A stretch of DNA of 64,000 nt. It comes from Alphaproteobacteria bacterium (lineage in GTDB: Bacteria; Pseudomonadota; Alphaproteobacteria; Caulobacterales; Caulobacteraceae). A program made the translations under genes and the position numbers. Within the stretch, counting starts at the first letter, position 1. Each line of letters opens with the position of its first letter. Below, one piece after another: positions 34,969 to 43,753 of this stretch. The stretch covers positions 1 to 64,000 of the forward strand of contig JAHJME010000012.1 in NCBI GenBank assembly GCA_018821435.1. Reading direction: 5' to 3'. A model generated the notes under the pieces. The model searched no databases and was not told the DNA's origin. It was given only the letters and a program-made list of their open reading frames with translations.

Positions 34969-37044
34969 CTAGATATCGAGGTCCGCCACGGCGAACTCGG
35001 CGTTCTCCTGGATGAACTGGAAGCGGGCCTCGGGCTTGCGGCCCATCAGCCGTTCCACCAGGTCTTCCACCACCTCCTCGGCCCGGGGCAGGGTGACCCG
35101 CGCCAGGGTGCGGGTGGCCGGATCCATGGTGGTTTCCTTGAGCTGGGCCGGCATCATCTCGCCCAGGCCCTTGAACCGGCTGATCTCGGGCTTCTTGCCC
35201 TTGAACTCGGTGGCCAGCAGCTCGTCGCGGTGCTCGTTGTCGCGGGCGTAGACCGCCTTGCCGCCATGGCTGAGGCGGTACAGCGGGGGCAGGGCCAGGT
35301 AGAGGCGGCCGCCACGGATCAGGTCCGGCATGGTGCGATAGAAGAAGGTTATCAGCAGGCTGGCGATGTGGGCGCCGTCCACGTCGGCGTCGGTCATGAT
35401 GACGATGCGGTCGTAGCGCAGGTCTTCGTCGCGGAACTTCGACCCGGTCTGCGCGCCGATCGCCAGCAGCAGGTCGCTGAGTTCCTTGTTGCCGCCGAAC
35501 TTGTCGATGGAGGCCGACGCAACGTTCAGGATCTTGCCGCGTAGAGGCAGGATCGCCTGGGTCTTGCGGTTCCGGGCCTGTTTCGCCGAGCCGCCGGCCG
35601 AGTCCCCTTCGACCAGGAACAGTTCGGTGCCGTCGGTGGCCGACCCGGAGCAATCGGCCAGTTTCCCGGGCAGGCGCAGCTTGCGGGTCGCCGAGGCGCG
35701 GGCGACTTCCTTGTCCTTGCGGCGCTTCAGGCGCTCCTCGGCGCGCTCCACCACGAACTGCAGCAGGGCGCTGGCGGACTTGGGTTGCGCGGTCAGCCAG
35801 TGGTCGAACGGGTCGGCCAGGGCCTTTTCCACCAGGCGCTGGGCCTCGCTGGACGACAGCTTTTCCTTGGTCTGGCCCTGGAATTCCGGGTCGCGGATGA
35901 ACACGCTGACCAGGGCGCCGGCCTGGGAGATAACGTCGTCGGCGGTGATCAGGCCGCCGCGCTTCTCGCCGGTCAGCTCCGCGTATTGCTTGAGCCCCTT
36001 GGTCAGCACGGCGCGCAGACCGGCCTCGTGCGTTCCGCCCTCGGGCGTCGGCACGGTGTTGCAGTAGGACTGCATGAAACTGTCGGCCTCGCCGAACCCG
36101 GCGGGGGTCCAGGCAATGGCCCATTCCACCTTGCCGGTCTCGCCCGGACGGGCGAAGCGGCCGGCGAAGGGTTCGGGGGTGACGGTCTCGAGGCCCTTGA
36201 TCCGCTCGGCCAGGAAGTCGGCCAGGCCGTTGGGGAAGCGGAAGACCGCCTCGGCCGGGGTCTGGTCCTGGATGCGGCTTGGATCGCATTTCCAGCGGAT
36301 TTCGACGCCGCCGAACAGATAGGCCTTGGACCTGGCCATCCGGTACAGCCGCGCCGGCTTGAACGCCACGCCGTCGCCGAAGATGATCGGGTCGGGCGAG
36401 AAGCTGATCTGGGTGCCCTTCTTCCGCGTCGGGCCCAGCTTCTCGATCGAGCCGATCGGCTTGCCGCGGGTGAACGCCTGGCGCCACTCGAAGCCGTCCT
36501 TCCAGACGGTGACCTCGACGCGTTCCGACAGGGCGTTGACGACCGAGACGCCGACGCCGTGCAGGCCGCCTGAGGTCTCGTAGGCCTTGCCCGAGAACTT
36601 ACCCCCCGAGTGGAGGATGGTCATGATGACCTCGAGCGCCGACTTGCCCGGGTGCTTGGGGTGCGGGTCGACCGGGATGCCGCGGCCGTCGTCGGTGACG
36701 GTCAGGGCGCCGTCGGCCTCCAGCGTCACCGAGATGAGCTTGGCGTGGCCGGCGACGGCCTCGTCCATGGCGTTGTCGAGGACTTCGGCGAACAGGTGGT
36801 GCAGCGACCGCTCGTCGGTGCCGCCGATGTACATGCCCGGCCGCTTGCGGACCGGCTCCAGCCCCTCCAGCACCTCGATGTCGGCGGCGGAGTAGCCGTC
36901 CGTCACCTTGGCCGCCGCGGACTTGCCGATCGTCGCAGCCGCGTCGGGGCGCGGCTCATGGCTCTCGGCCAGCGGGGCCGCCGGCGTCGGGTTCAGGGCG
37001 TCGTCGAACAGGTCGGGCAAGGGCTTCGCGTTGGACTGGGACAT
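34969..37044 (-). CDS. parE: DNA topoisomerase IV subunit B
   Basis: ATPase subunit of the enzyme that decatenates daughter chromosomes. 691 aa. A 50-residue N-terminal extension precedes the GHKL domain (VRKRPGMYIGG, LDNAMDEA, HSGGKFSGKAYETSGGLHG). The transducer follows, and the TOPRIM domain has ELFLVEGDSAGGSAKQARN and MTDADVDGAHIASL. The C-terminus RFQFIQENAEFAVADLDI is typical of ParE rather than GyrB. The start ATG at 37044 has no clear ribosome site. It runs towards the helicase gene after a 151-base gap. Confidence 0.95.
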   Translation of the reverse strand: MSQSNAKPLPDLFDDALNPTPAAPLAESHEPRPDAAATIGKSAAAKVTDGYSAADIEVLEGLEPVRKRPGMYIGGTDERSLHHLFAEVLDNAMDEAVAGHAKLISVTLEADGALTVTDDGRGIPVDPHPKHPGKSALEVIMTILHSGGKFSGKAYETSGGLHGVGVSVVNALSERVEVTVWKDGFEWRQAFTRGKPIGSIEKLGPTRKKGTQISFSPDPIIFGDGVAFKPARLYRMARSKAYLFGGVEIRWKCDPSRIQDQTPAEAVFRFPNGLADFLAERIKGLETVTPEPFAGRFARPGETGKVEWAIAWTPAGFGEADSFMQSYCNTVPTPEGGTHEAGLRAVLTKGLKQYAELTGEKRGGLITADDVISQAGALVSVFIRDPEFQGQTKEKLSSSEAQRLVEKALADPFDHWLTAQPKSASALLQFVVERAEERLKRRKDKEVARASATRKLRLPGKLADCSGSATDGTELFLVEGDSAGGSAKQARNRKTQAILPLRGKILNVASASIDKFGGNKELSDLLLAIGAQTGSKFRDEDLRYDRIVIMTDADVDGAHIASLLITFFYRTMPDLIRGGRLYLALPPLYRLSHGGKAVYARDNEHRDELLATEFKGKKPEISRFKGLGEMMPAQLKETTMDPATRTLARVTLPRAEEVVEDLVERLMGRKPEARFQFIQENAEFAVADLDI

Positions 37045-37103
37045 CGGAACGTAGGGTGAGGCGATTCTTCCCCCGTATCGCTCGCGCCGCCGCCCAGGGC
37101 AAT

Positions 37104-37135
37104 GCGGCCGCGCGGACGAAACGCCGCGCGGCCGC
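37104..37135. terminator. Long GC stem-loop between the receptor and parE
   Basis: A 12-pair stem (GCGGCCGCGCGG at 37104-37115 with its complement at 37124-37135) and an 8-base loop lie 10 bases after the TonB receptor stop codon on the minus strand. No T-tract follows, so it could end or protect the receptor transcript without being a classic intrinsic terminator. Confidence 0.5.
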
Positions 37136-37144
37136 CAAGGACGC

Positions 37145-39598
37145 CTAGAAGTCGGCCGACAGGGTCACGAAGCCCATGCGCGGCGACTGCGGGAAGGCGT
37201 TGTAGCCGCCCGAGTTGCCCGTCACGACGGCGGTCGAGACCCCCTTCTTGTCGAACAGGTTGGTGATGTTGGCGCTGACGCGCGCGCCCTTGATCACACC
37301 GTCCGCCGGAACCTCGAACGTGTAGTTGGCCTCGAGGTCGAACAGATACATCGACTTGATCGAGAGGTCGTTCAGGTAGGTCACCGGGCGCTTGCCGACA
37401 TAGTCGCCGGCCAGCGAGGCGCCGAAGTTCCCCCAGTTGAAGCGCAGGACGGTCTTGTTCATCCACTTCGGCGTCAGCGGCACCTGCTTGCCGCCGGTGG
37501 CGACGGTGACCGGCGTGGTCACGCCGCCCACGACCGTCGTGCCGCTCTGATAATCGTCGTCGTACTTCGACTTGTTGTACGAGACGGCGTTGTAGAGGCT
37601 GAAATGCTCGCCGAACTGCAGCGTGCCCGCCGCATCGATCCCGTTCGTCGTCACGCCGCCCACGTTGGCCAGCAGGGCCGGCGCGGGGTTGATGAAGTTG
37701 AAGGGCGCGATGTTCAGCAGGCGATTGCGGAACTTCACGTGGTAGACGCTGATCTGGCCGTCGAAACCGGTGAGGAAGCCCGCGTCCAGCGTGTGCCGCG
37801 TGCGCAGACCCGCCTCATAGGTCCATGAGGTTTCGGGCTTCACCGTGTCCTTGAACAGCTCGAACGCCGCTTGGGTGCCCAGGCTCCAGGCCGAGAAGCC
37901 GTAGAAGCCGCTGCCCGCGCCGTACGGGATGAACTGGCGCATGTTCTGCTGGGCGTTGACGAACACCTGCTCGTGCTCGGTGGGATCCCACAGCACGCCG
38001 ACCTGGGGCAGGAACCACTTGTTCGAGGTGATGCTGCCGGTGGGATAGCGCACCGGGACCGCCACGGTGGGCAGGTTGCGCTGGTTGACCGGGAACTTGC
38101 CGTTCGCGTCCTGGAGGCTGGACTTGAAGCCGGCCTGCAGGGTCAGGTTCGGCAGCACCTTCCACTGATCCTGCAGATAGAGCTGGATGTCGTTGGTGAA
38201 GAACTCGGCGGCGTACTGGGTCAGGGCCTTGGCGCCGCGCGGCACGTTATAGGGCGACAGGTCGTTGTTGGCGGCGGTCATCGGATACCAGGCGCGTTGC
38301 TGGGCCGGCTCGTTGTGCTCGAACCAGCCGCCGGCCTGGATGTTGTGGTCGCCCAGTTGCCAGACGACGTTCGACTGCACGCCGCCGCGGTTGATCCGGT
38401 ACTCGGTGGTCCGCACGGCGTTTCCGCTGCCGCCGAACAGATTGACGATGTTCTGCAGCGTCGCCGGGCTGGTCGCCGTGCCCACTACCAGGTTCGGATA
38501 GTAGGTGGCGAACAGGGCCGGCAGGCCGGCGGTGTTGATCGGGCCCGCCACGATGCCGCGGCCGAAGTTGTAGTGATAGTAGGCCGTGTTGGTCCAGGTG
38601 ACCCCTTCGAACGGCTTCCAGGCGTAGCGGACGTAGCTGATGATGTCCTCGCGCTGGGCCGCGCTGAAGCAGTTCGAGAAGTTGTTGCCCTGGGCCGGGT
38701 TCGGCGTGCCGGGACCACCGGTGAGCGTGCTCGAGCAAGCGGCGAGGTCCGGATACAGGAACGGCCGGGTGTAGGGCGTGAAGCCTTGCGCGGCGGCGGT
38801 CTGGGCCGTGCCGAAGGACGTGGCGTCCTCGTTCGGCTCCACCTTCATCTGCCAGCCGGCGAAGAACGTGAACGTGCCGTGGTCGTCGTCGCGCATGACC
38901 TTCAGGTTCACCTGGTGGCCGCGCTGGTGGCCGTCGAAGTCCCAGGCGCGCTGGTCCTGGTGCAGGTACGAGACATAGCCCCGGAAGCCGTAGCCGATCT
39001 CGCCGCTGTCGAAGCGGATGAACTGGCGGTTGGCCTCGTAGCTGCCCAGGGTGGCGCGGACGTTCAGGCCCCGTTCGGCCGAAGGATCGCGGCTGAGGGT
39101 CTCGATCGCACCGCCCAGGTTGCTGGTCGAGGCGACGCCGAGGGAGCCGGCGCCGGACGACAGCGTCACCCGCGAGACGTTCTCGCTGCTGATCGCGCGG
39201 GAGACCGAGAGGCCGTTGTAGTTGCCGTACTGCTGGTCGCCGAGCGGGATGCCGTCCAGGGTGTAGCCGAGTTGCTGGGTCGAGAAGCCGTGGACGAACA
39301 GCGACAGGTTCTGCTCGTTGTTGCCCCACGGATCGGCCGTCCGATAGATCACGCCGGGCAGGAACTGGATGGCCTTCAGCGGGCTGGCGCCCGGCAGCAC
39401 GCGCTGGATCTGCTGGCTTTCCAGCGCGACGGTCGAGCGGGTCTCGCGGATGCCGGTGACCACCACCTCGGAGACACCGGTGTCGACGTCGTCAGCCGCC
39501 CCGTCGGCGGCCTGCGCGGCGGAGGCGGCGAGGAGGGCGGCCACGGCGGAGGTGGCCCAGAGGCGCGCGCGTCGCGCACCCGGGTTGCGGAAAATCAT
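37145..39598 (-). CDS. TonB-dependent outer-membrane receptor
   Basis: An 817-aa TonB-dependent transporter. Signal peptide ending AAQAADG; TonB box-like SEVVVTG; plug domain with LPGVIYRTADPWG, YTLDGIPLGDQQYG and TSNLGGAIETLSRDP; then a 22-strand barrel, ending GFVTLSADF with the C-terminal phenylalanine required for outer-membrane insertion. The substrate is not evident: no siderophore, vitamin B12 or sugar genes are adjacent. An inverted repeat sits just upstream of the ribosome site (39615-39630), and the divergent esterase operon starts 119 bases away. AGGGGA precedes the ATG. Confidence 0.93.
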   Translation of the reverse strand: MIFRNPGARRARLWATSAVAALLAASAAQAADGAADDVDTGVSEVVVTGIRETRSTVALESQQIQRVLPGASPLKAIQFLPGVIYRTADPWGNNEQNLSLFVHGFSTQQLGYTLDGIPLGDQQYGNYNGLSVSRAISSENVSRVTLSSGAGSLGVASTSNLGGAIETLSRDPSAERGLNVRATLGSYEANRQFIRFDSGEIGYGFRGYVSYLHQDQRAWDFDGHQRGHQVNLKVMRDDDHGTFTFFAGWQMKVEPNEDATSFGTAQTAAAQGFTPYTRPFLYPDLAACSSTLTGGPGTPNPAQGNNFSNCFSAAQREDIISYVRYAWKPFEGVTWTNTAYYHYNFGRGIVAGPINTAGLPALFATYYPNLVVGTATSPATLQNIVNLFGGSGNAVRTTEYRINRGGVQSNVVWQLGDHNIQAGGWFEHNEPAQQRAWYPMTAANNDLSPYNVPRGAKALTQYAAEFFTNDIQLYLQDQWKVLPNLTLQAGFKSSLQDANGKFPVNQRNLPTVAVPVRYPTGSITSNKWFLPQVGVLWDPTEHEQVFVNAQQNMRQFIPYGAGSGFYGFSAWSLGTQAAFELFKDTVKPETSWTYEAGLRTRHTLDAGFLTGFDGQISVYHVKFRNRLLNIAPFNFINPAPALLANVGGVTTNGIDAAGTLQFGEHFSLYNAVSYNKSKYDDDYQSGTTVVGGVTTPVTVATGGKQVPLTPKWMNKTVLRFNWGNFGASLAGDYVGKRPVTYLNDLSIKSMYLFDLEANYTFEVPADGVIKGARVSANITNLFDKKGVSTAVVTGNSGGYNAFPQSPRMGFVTLSADF

Positions 39599-39614
39599 GA
39601 TCTATCCCCTGTTG

Positions 39615-39630
39615 GACGCGGAACCGCGTC
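39615..39630. promoter_or_regulatory. Inverted repeat overlapping the receptor leader
   Basis: GACGCGG-AA-CCGCGTC, seven-base arms with a 2-base spacer, lies 17 bases before the receptor ATG and right upstream of its ribosome site. It could be an operator for a LacI-type or other dimeric regulator, or a leader hairpin. It sits between the receptor and the divergent esterase operon. Confidence 0.45.
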
Positions 39631-39717
39631 ACGCGAGGCTTAGGGCTGAACCGAGACGTTGCGACGAAGGCTTGGCTACGGTTCGATGACGGACATAACG
39701 CCAGTGGGTGACACCTG

Positions 39718-40629
39718 ATGACGTCGTGGAAAGACCCTGAGATCGCCGGCGTCCGCGCCCTGCTGGCGGCGCGTCAGCCCGGGCCGGGGGCGCCGACGCC
39801 CACCGTGGCCGAGCGCCGCGCGGCCATGGACGCGGCCGGCGAGATCGGCGCGCTGCCCACCGGCTGTTTCCACGAACCGGCGACGCTGGGCGGGGTGAAG
39901 TGCGAGCGGGTCGTTCCGCACGGCGCCGCGCCTGGGCGGATGCTGCTGTACCTGCATGGCGGGGCCTATACGGCGGGCAGTCCGCGCAGCCATCGGCCGC
40001 TGGTGGCCCGGCTGGCCGACGTGGCCCATACGGTCGCCGTCGCCGCCGATTATCGCATGGGGCCGGAGCATCGTTTCCCGGCCGCCGTCGAGGATGCGGT
40101 CGCGGTCTATCGGGCGCTGCTGGATGGCGGGACCGAGCCCGGCCAGTTGATCGTGGCCGGGGACTCCGCCGGCGGCGGTCTGGCCCTGGCGCTGGCTCTG
40201 GCGCTCAAGGCCGAGGGCCTGCCCCAGCCGGCCGGGTTCTTCGTCATCAGCCCCTGGGCCGACCTGACCCAGTCGGGCGCCAGCTATCGCACCAAGGCCG
40301 ACACCGATCCGATGATCACCAAGGCCGGGCTCGACACCCACGCCATGGCATATCTGGGCGGTCTCGACGCTCACGATCCGCTGGCCTCGCCGGTGTTCGG
40401 CGACTTCGAGGGCGTGGCGCCCATCCTGATCCAGACCGGGTCGGAGGAGGCGCTGCTCAGCGACAGCATCACCATGGCCGACGTCCTGGCCCACGCCCGC
40501 GTCGAGGTCCGGCTGGAGGTGTGGCCCGAGATGATCCATGTCTTCCACGCCTGGGGCGGCGGGCTGCAGGCGGCGCGCCGTGCGATCAAGCTGGCCGGCG
40601 CCTGGATGGACGAGAAGTTCGCCGGGTGA
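39718..40629 (+). CDS. Hormone-sensitive-lipase-type esterase
   Basis: A 303-aa alpha/beta hydrolase of the HSL family. The oxyanion motif is YLHGGAYTAGS, the nucleophile Ser lies in AGDSAGGGLAL, the Asp in GSEEALLSD and the His in MIHVFHAWGGG. No signal peptide, so cytoplasmic. It acts on short acyl esters or similar; the natural substrate is unknown. Its TGA overlaps the GTG of the next gene (40626-40629), so it is coupled to the DUF3142 protein. It is divergent from the TonB receptor. Confidence 0.88.
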   Translation: MTSWKDPEIAGVRALLAARQPGPGAPTPTVAERRAAMDAAGEIGALPTGCFHEPATLGGVKCERVVPHGAAPGRMLLYLHGGAYTAGSPRSHRPLVARLADVAHTVAVAADYRMGPEHRFPAAVEDAVAVYRALLDGGTEPGQLIVAGDSAGGGLALALALALKAEGLPQPAGFFVISPWADLTQSGASYRTKADTDPMITKAGLDTHAMAYLGGLDAHDPLASPVFGDFEGVAPILIQTGSEEALLSDSITMADVLAHARVEVRLEVWPEMIHVFHAWGGGLQAARRAIKLAGAWMDEKFAG

Positions 40630-41354
40630 GGGGCCTGATCGGCCTGGCTTTGGCGCTGACGGCCGGCACGGCGTCGGCCCAGCCGCTGGTCCTGTGGGCG
40701 TGGGAGCGGCCGGAGGACCTGCGGTTCGCGGGGCGGCAGGCCGAAGTGGCGGTGCAGACCGGTTTCATCGAACTGTCGGGCGACCGCCTGATCGTGCGCG
40801 GCCGCCGCCATCCGCTGGACGTCGTGCCGGGACAGGTGACGACCGCGGTGGTGCACGTCCAGATCGATCCGCGCCGCCGGCTGGTCTGGACTCCAGCGCG
40901 GGAGACGCAGGTTGCACAGGCGGTGCTGCGGCTGGCCCGCCGGCCCGGCGTGCGGCGGCTGCAAGTGGATTTCGAGGTCCGCGCATCGGAGCGCGCCGTC
41001 CTGCTTGCCGTGCTGCAGGGCGTTCGCGCCGGTTTGCCCGAGGGGACCCAGTTTTCGATGACGGCGCTGGCCTCGTGGTGCGAGACCGAGACCTGGCTGG
41101 ATGACGCGCCGGTGGACGAGATCGTACCGATGCTCTTCAGAATGGGACCGGGCGGCGAACCGCTGAAGGCCAAGCTGGCGGCCGGCGGCGACTTTGCCAA
41201 TCCGAGATGCCGCCAGGCGCTGGCGATCTCGACCGACACGCCGCTCAAGAACGCCCCCGCCGGCCGGCGGGTCTATCTGTTCAGTCCGCGAAGCTGGACG
41301 GCCGCCAGCTTCGAAACCACGAGAGACAGGGTGGCGGCATGGCCGGTCGGATGA
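40626..41354 (+). CDS. DUF3142-like exported protein
   Basis: A 242-aa protein. The GTG start at 40626 overlaps the esterase stop. A signal peptide (LIGLALALTAGTASAQP) leads into a beta/alpha body: VLWAWERPEDLRF at the start, a strand VTTAVVHVQIDPRR, RLQVDFEVRASER and the conserved FSMTALASWCETETWLDDAPVDEIVPMLF. These are hallmarks of the DUF3142 family, whose function is not known. The ASWC-type segment and acidic residues could form a glycosidase-like barrel, which is a suggestion only. It overlaps the next gene's start at 41339-41354. Confidence 0.75.
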   Translation: MRGLIGLALALTAGTASAQPLVLWAWERPEDLRFAGRQAEVAVQTGFIELSGDRLIVRGRRHPLDVVPGQVTTAVVHVQIDPRRRLVWTPARETQVAQAVLRLARRPGVRRLQVDFEVRASERAVLLAVLQGVRAGLPEGTQFSMTALASWCETETWLDDAPVDEIVPMLFRMGPGGEPLKAKLAAGGDFANPRCRQALAISTDTPLKNAPAGRRVYLFSPRSWTAASFETTRDRVAAWPVG

Positions 41355-43732
41355 GGGACATCACGGTTGCGGTCGCCGCTCTGGCGCTGCTCGGAACCAC
41401 GTCGGCGCACGCGTCGGGCCCGGGCTCCGAGGCGCCCTGGTATCTGGACCAGTTCGGCGGCGATGCGGCCGATCTGAAGCGGCTGTACGACGGAAACCTC
41501 GGGATCGTCATGGCCCGCGCGCCGCGGCCGCAGCTCTACATCGCCTGGCGCCTGCTGCACGGGCAGGCGGTGGGGCAGGCGGCCGGGGACGCGCTTTCCA
41601 CGCCGTGCTGCGACCCGCCGTGGCGCTGGACGTATGCGCCGCGCGACAACGTCGGCGTCGATGGCTGGCTGAAGACCCGCAAGACCATCCCGGGCGTGGC
41701 CGAGATCGGGTTCCTGTCCACCGACCGCGACGGGGCCAACTACGCCACCGTGGTCAACTGCTTCGACGAGGCGTTCGACACCGCCTCGGCCACCCTGAAG
41801 GACCGCGCGGCGAAGTATGGGGCAGGCTCGCCCGAGGTTCGGGCCTGGGTCGATGCGCAGGATGGCGTGTTCCAGGCGTGCCACGACGCCGAGGCCAAGC
41901 TGCCGGCCCCGTTGGCGAACGCGCCGGGTTGGCTCAAGGCCGACCGCGCCTATCAGGAGGCGGCGTTCGCGCTCTACCAGGGCGACAACACGGACGCGGC
42001 GATCCGCTTCGCCGACATCGCCAAGGACAAGGGCTCGCCTTGGCGGCCGCTGGCCCCGTATCTGCGCACCCGGGCGTTGGTGCGCTCGGCGCTCTACGAG
42101 AAGACCGGAGACACCTTCAACGGCGCGCGGGCGGCCGTCGCCGATCTCGCCAAGGCGCCAGCCGGCGCGTTCGGCCAGGGCGAGGCCCGCAAGATGCGCC
42201 GCCTGCTGGATTTCCGGGAGCGGCCCAAGGCGCTCATGGCCGACCTGGACAAGGAACTGGCCCACAAGGCGGCGTCACCCGACATCGCCGTCAGTTTCCG
42301 CGACTATTCCAGCCTCTACGACAAGGGGATCGCCAGCCCGGACGCCATGGACTGGATCGCCACCGTGCGGGCCCGGCCCGATCGGACAGCGATGGACGCG
42401 GCCGAAGAGGCGGAGTCCAGCGCCGACGCGGTGGTTAAGCTACAGAAGAAGACGGAAAGCGATGCGCTGGCCCACGCGCGCAGCCGCTGGACGGCCAGCC
42501 GCGATCCGGCCTGGCTCATTGCCGCCCTCAGCCTGGCCGATCCCGACACGCCGGGGGCCGCCGATCTGGCCGCCGCCGCGGGTAAGGTCGGCCGGGACAG
42601 CCCGGCCTGGCTCTCCACCCAGTACCACCTGACGCGGCTGACCCTGGGCGTGGCGGACGCCGGCGCGACCCGGGCGCGCCTGGACGCGATCCTCCAGCGG
42701 ACGGACCTCTCGGTCAGCGATCGCAACGTCTTAACCGCCCAGCGGGCGCAGGTGGCGGCCGACGCCGGCGACTTCGTCCGGTTCTCGCTCCGCAAGCGGC
42801 TCTGCGCCGACAGCGACGAGAAGAGCGGCTGCGTGCGCGGGTTCTGGCAGGCCGACGCGGTCCAGCCGGGCGGCGTCTATGACAAGGCGGGCTGGGAGGG
42901 GACCCAGGGCTTCGGCGAGGACGCCCGCGCCGTCATCGACCGCCTGCCGCTGAAGGACCGGATCGCCTTGTCTCGCGACGCCCGGCTGCCCGCGCCTCTA
43001 CGGCTGGACGTGGCCCTGACCAGCTACGCCCGCGCCGTCGCCCTGGGCGATCACGCCAGCGTCGACAGCCTGGCGGCCGATCTCGAAAAGCTGCTGCCGC
43101 AGATGGCCGAGGACTGGAAGCGGGTTCGCACCACGACGGTCGGGCCGGACAAGCGGTTCTACGAATTCTTCGTCCTGGCCAAGGTCCCGGGCATCCGCAT
43201 CGACTTGGTGGAGTACACGCGACCCGAGGGGACGGTGGCGCAGTTCCAGTCGTCCTGGACCGACTGGATCATCCCGGCGAAGGGCAAGCCGGTGGCCCCC
43301 GATCCGCCGGCGCTGGCGCAGTATCAGAGCGGCGGCGTCATCGAATACGACGCCAAGGACGACGCCACCGACCTGACCTGCCTGGGGGAATGCGGCGTCG
43401 GCGTCGCGCCGTTGCGCCTGCCGGACTTCGTGCGCGCGGCGCAGGGCCAGGCCAAGGCCGAGCGCGGCTACTTCGTGCGGATCAAGGCGAACTACAGCGA
43501 CGATGCGCCCCCGCCGCCGCCGGCCGGCAGCGTGGCGGTCTGGGACGAGATGCTGGCCTACGCCGCCGCCAACCCGAAGAACGCCCAGGTCCCCGAGGCG
43601 CTGTACTGGCTGGTGCGCGTAGGGCGGTTCGGCGGCAGCCACAACCACTCGGGCCGCCGCGCCTTCCAACTCCTGCACAAGACTTATCCGACCAGCCCCT
43701 GGACCAAGCGCTCGCCGTACTTCTACGACTGA
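41339..43732 (+). CDS. Large exported protein of unknown function (797 aa)
   Basis: The start MAGRMRDITVAVAALALLGTTSAHA gives a signal peptide; ATG 41351 (ATGA with the previous stop) is an equal alternative. The mature protein is helical and repeat-like in the first 600 residues, with paired cysteines (TPCCDPPWRW, NCFDEAF, FQACHDAE, KRLCADSDEKSGCVRGFW). A later part (residues 650 on) has LTCLGECGVGVAPLRLP and a C-terminal SHNHSGRRAFQLLHKTYPTSPWTKRSPYFYD. The arrangement resembles TPR/SEL1-like solenoids, but I recognise no family. It is coupled to the DUF3142 gene and likely works with it and the esterase in the periplasm. Confidence 0.7.
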   Translation: MAGRMRDITVAVAALALLGTTSAHASGPGSEAPWYLDQFGGDAADLKRLYDGNLGIVMARAPRPQLYIAWRLLHGQAVGQAAGDALSTPCCDPPWRWTYAPRDNVGVDGWLKTRKTIPGVAEIGFLSTDRDGANYATVVNCFDEAFDTASATLKDRAAKYGAGSPEVRAWVDAQDGVFQACHDAEAKLPAPLANAPGWLKADRAYQEAAFALYQGDNTDAAIRFADIAKDKGSPWRPLAPYLRTRALVRSALYEKTGDTFNGARAAVADLAKAPAGAFGQGEARKMRRLLDFRERPKALMADLDKELAHKAASPDIAVSFRDYSSLYDKGIASPDAMDWIATVRARPDRTAMDAAEEAESSADAVVKLQKKTESDALAHARSRWTASRDPAWLIAALSLADPDTPGAADLAAAAGKVGRDSPAWLSTQYHLTRLTLGVADAGATRARLDAILQRTDLSVSDRNVLTAQRAQVAADAGDFVRFSLRKRLCADSDEKSGCVRGFWQADAVQPGGVYDKAGWEGTQGFGEDARAVIDRLPLKDRIALSRDARLPAPLRLDVALTSYARAVALGDHASVDSLAADLEKLLPQMAEDWKRVRTTTVGPDKRFYEFFVLAKVPGIRIDLVEYTRPEGTVAQFQSSWTDWIIPAKGKPVAPDPPALAQYQSGGVIEYDAKDDATDLTCLGECGVGVAPLRLPDFVRAAQGQAKAERGYFVRIKANYSDDAPPPPPAGSVAVWDEMLAYAAANPKNAQVPEALYWLVRVGRFGGSHNHSGRRAFQLLHKTYPTSPWTKRSPYFYD

Positions 43733-43753
43733 TCCTCCCCCAGAGGGGAAGCA

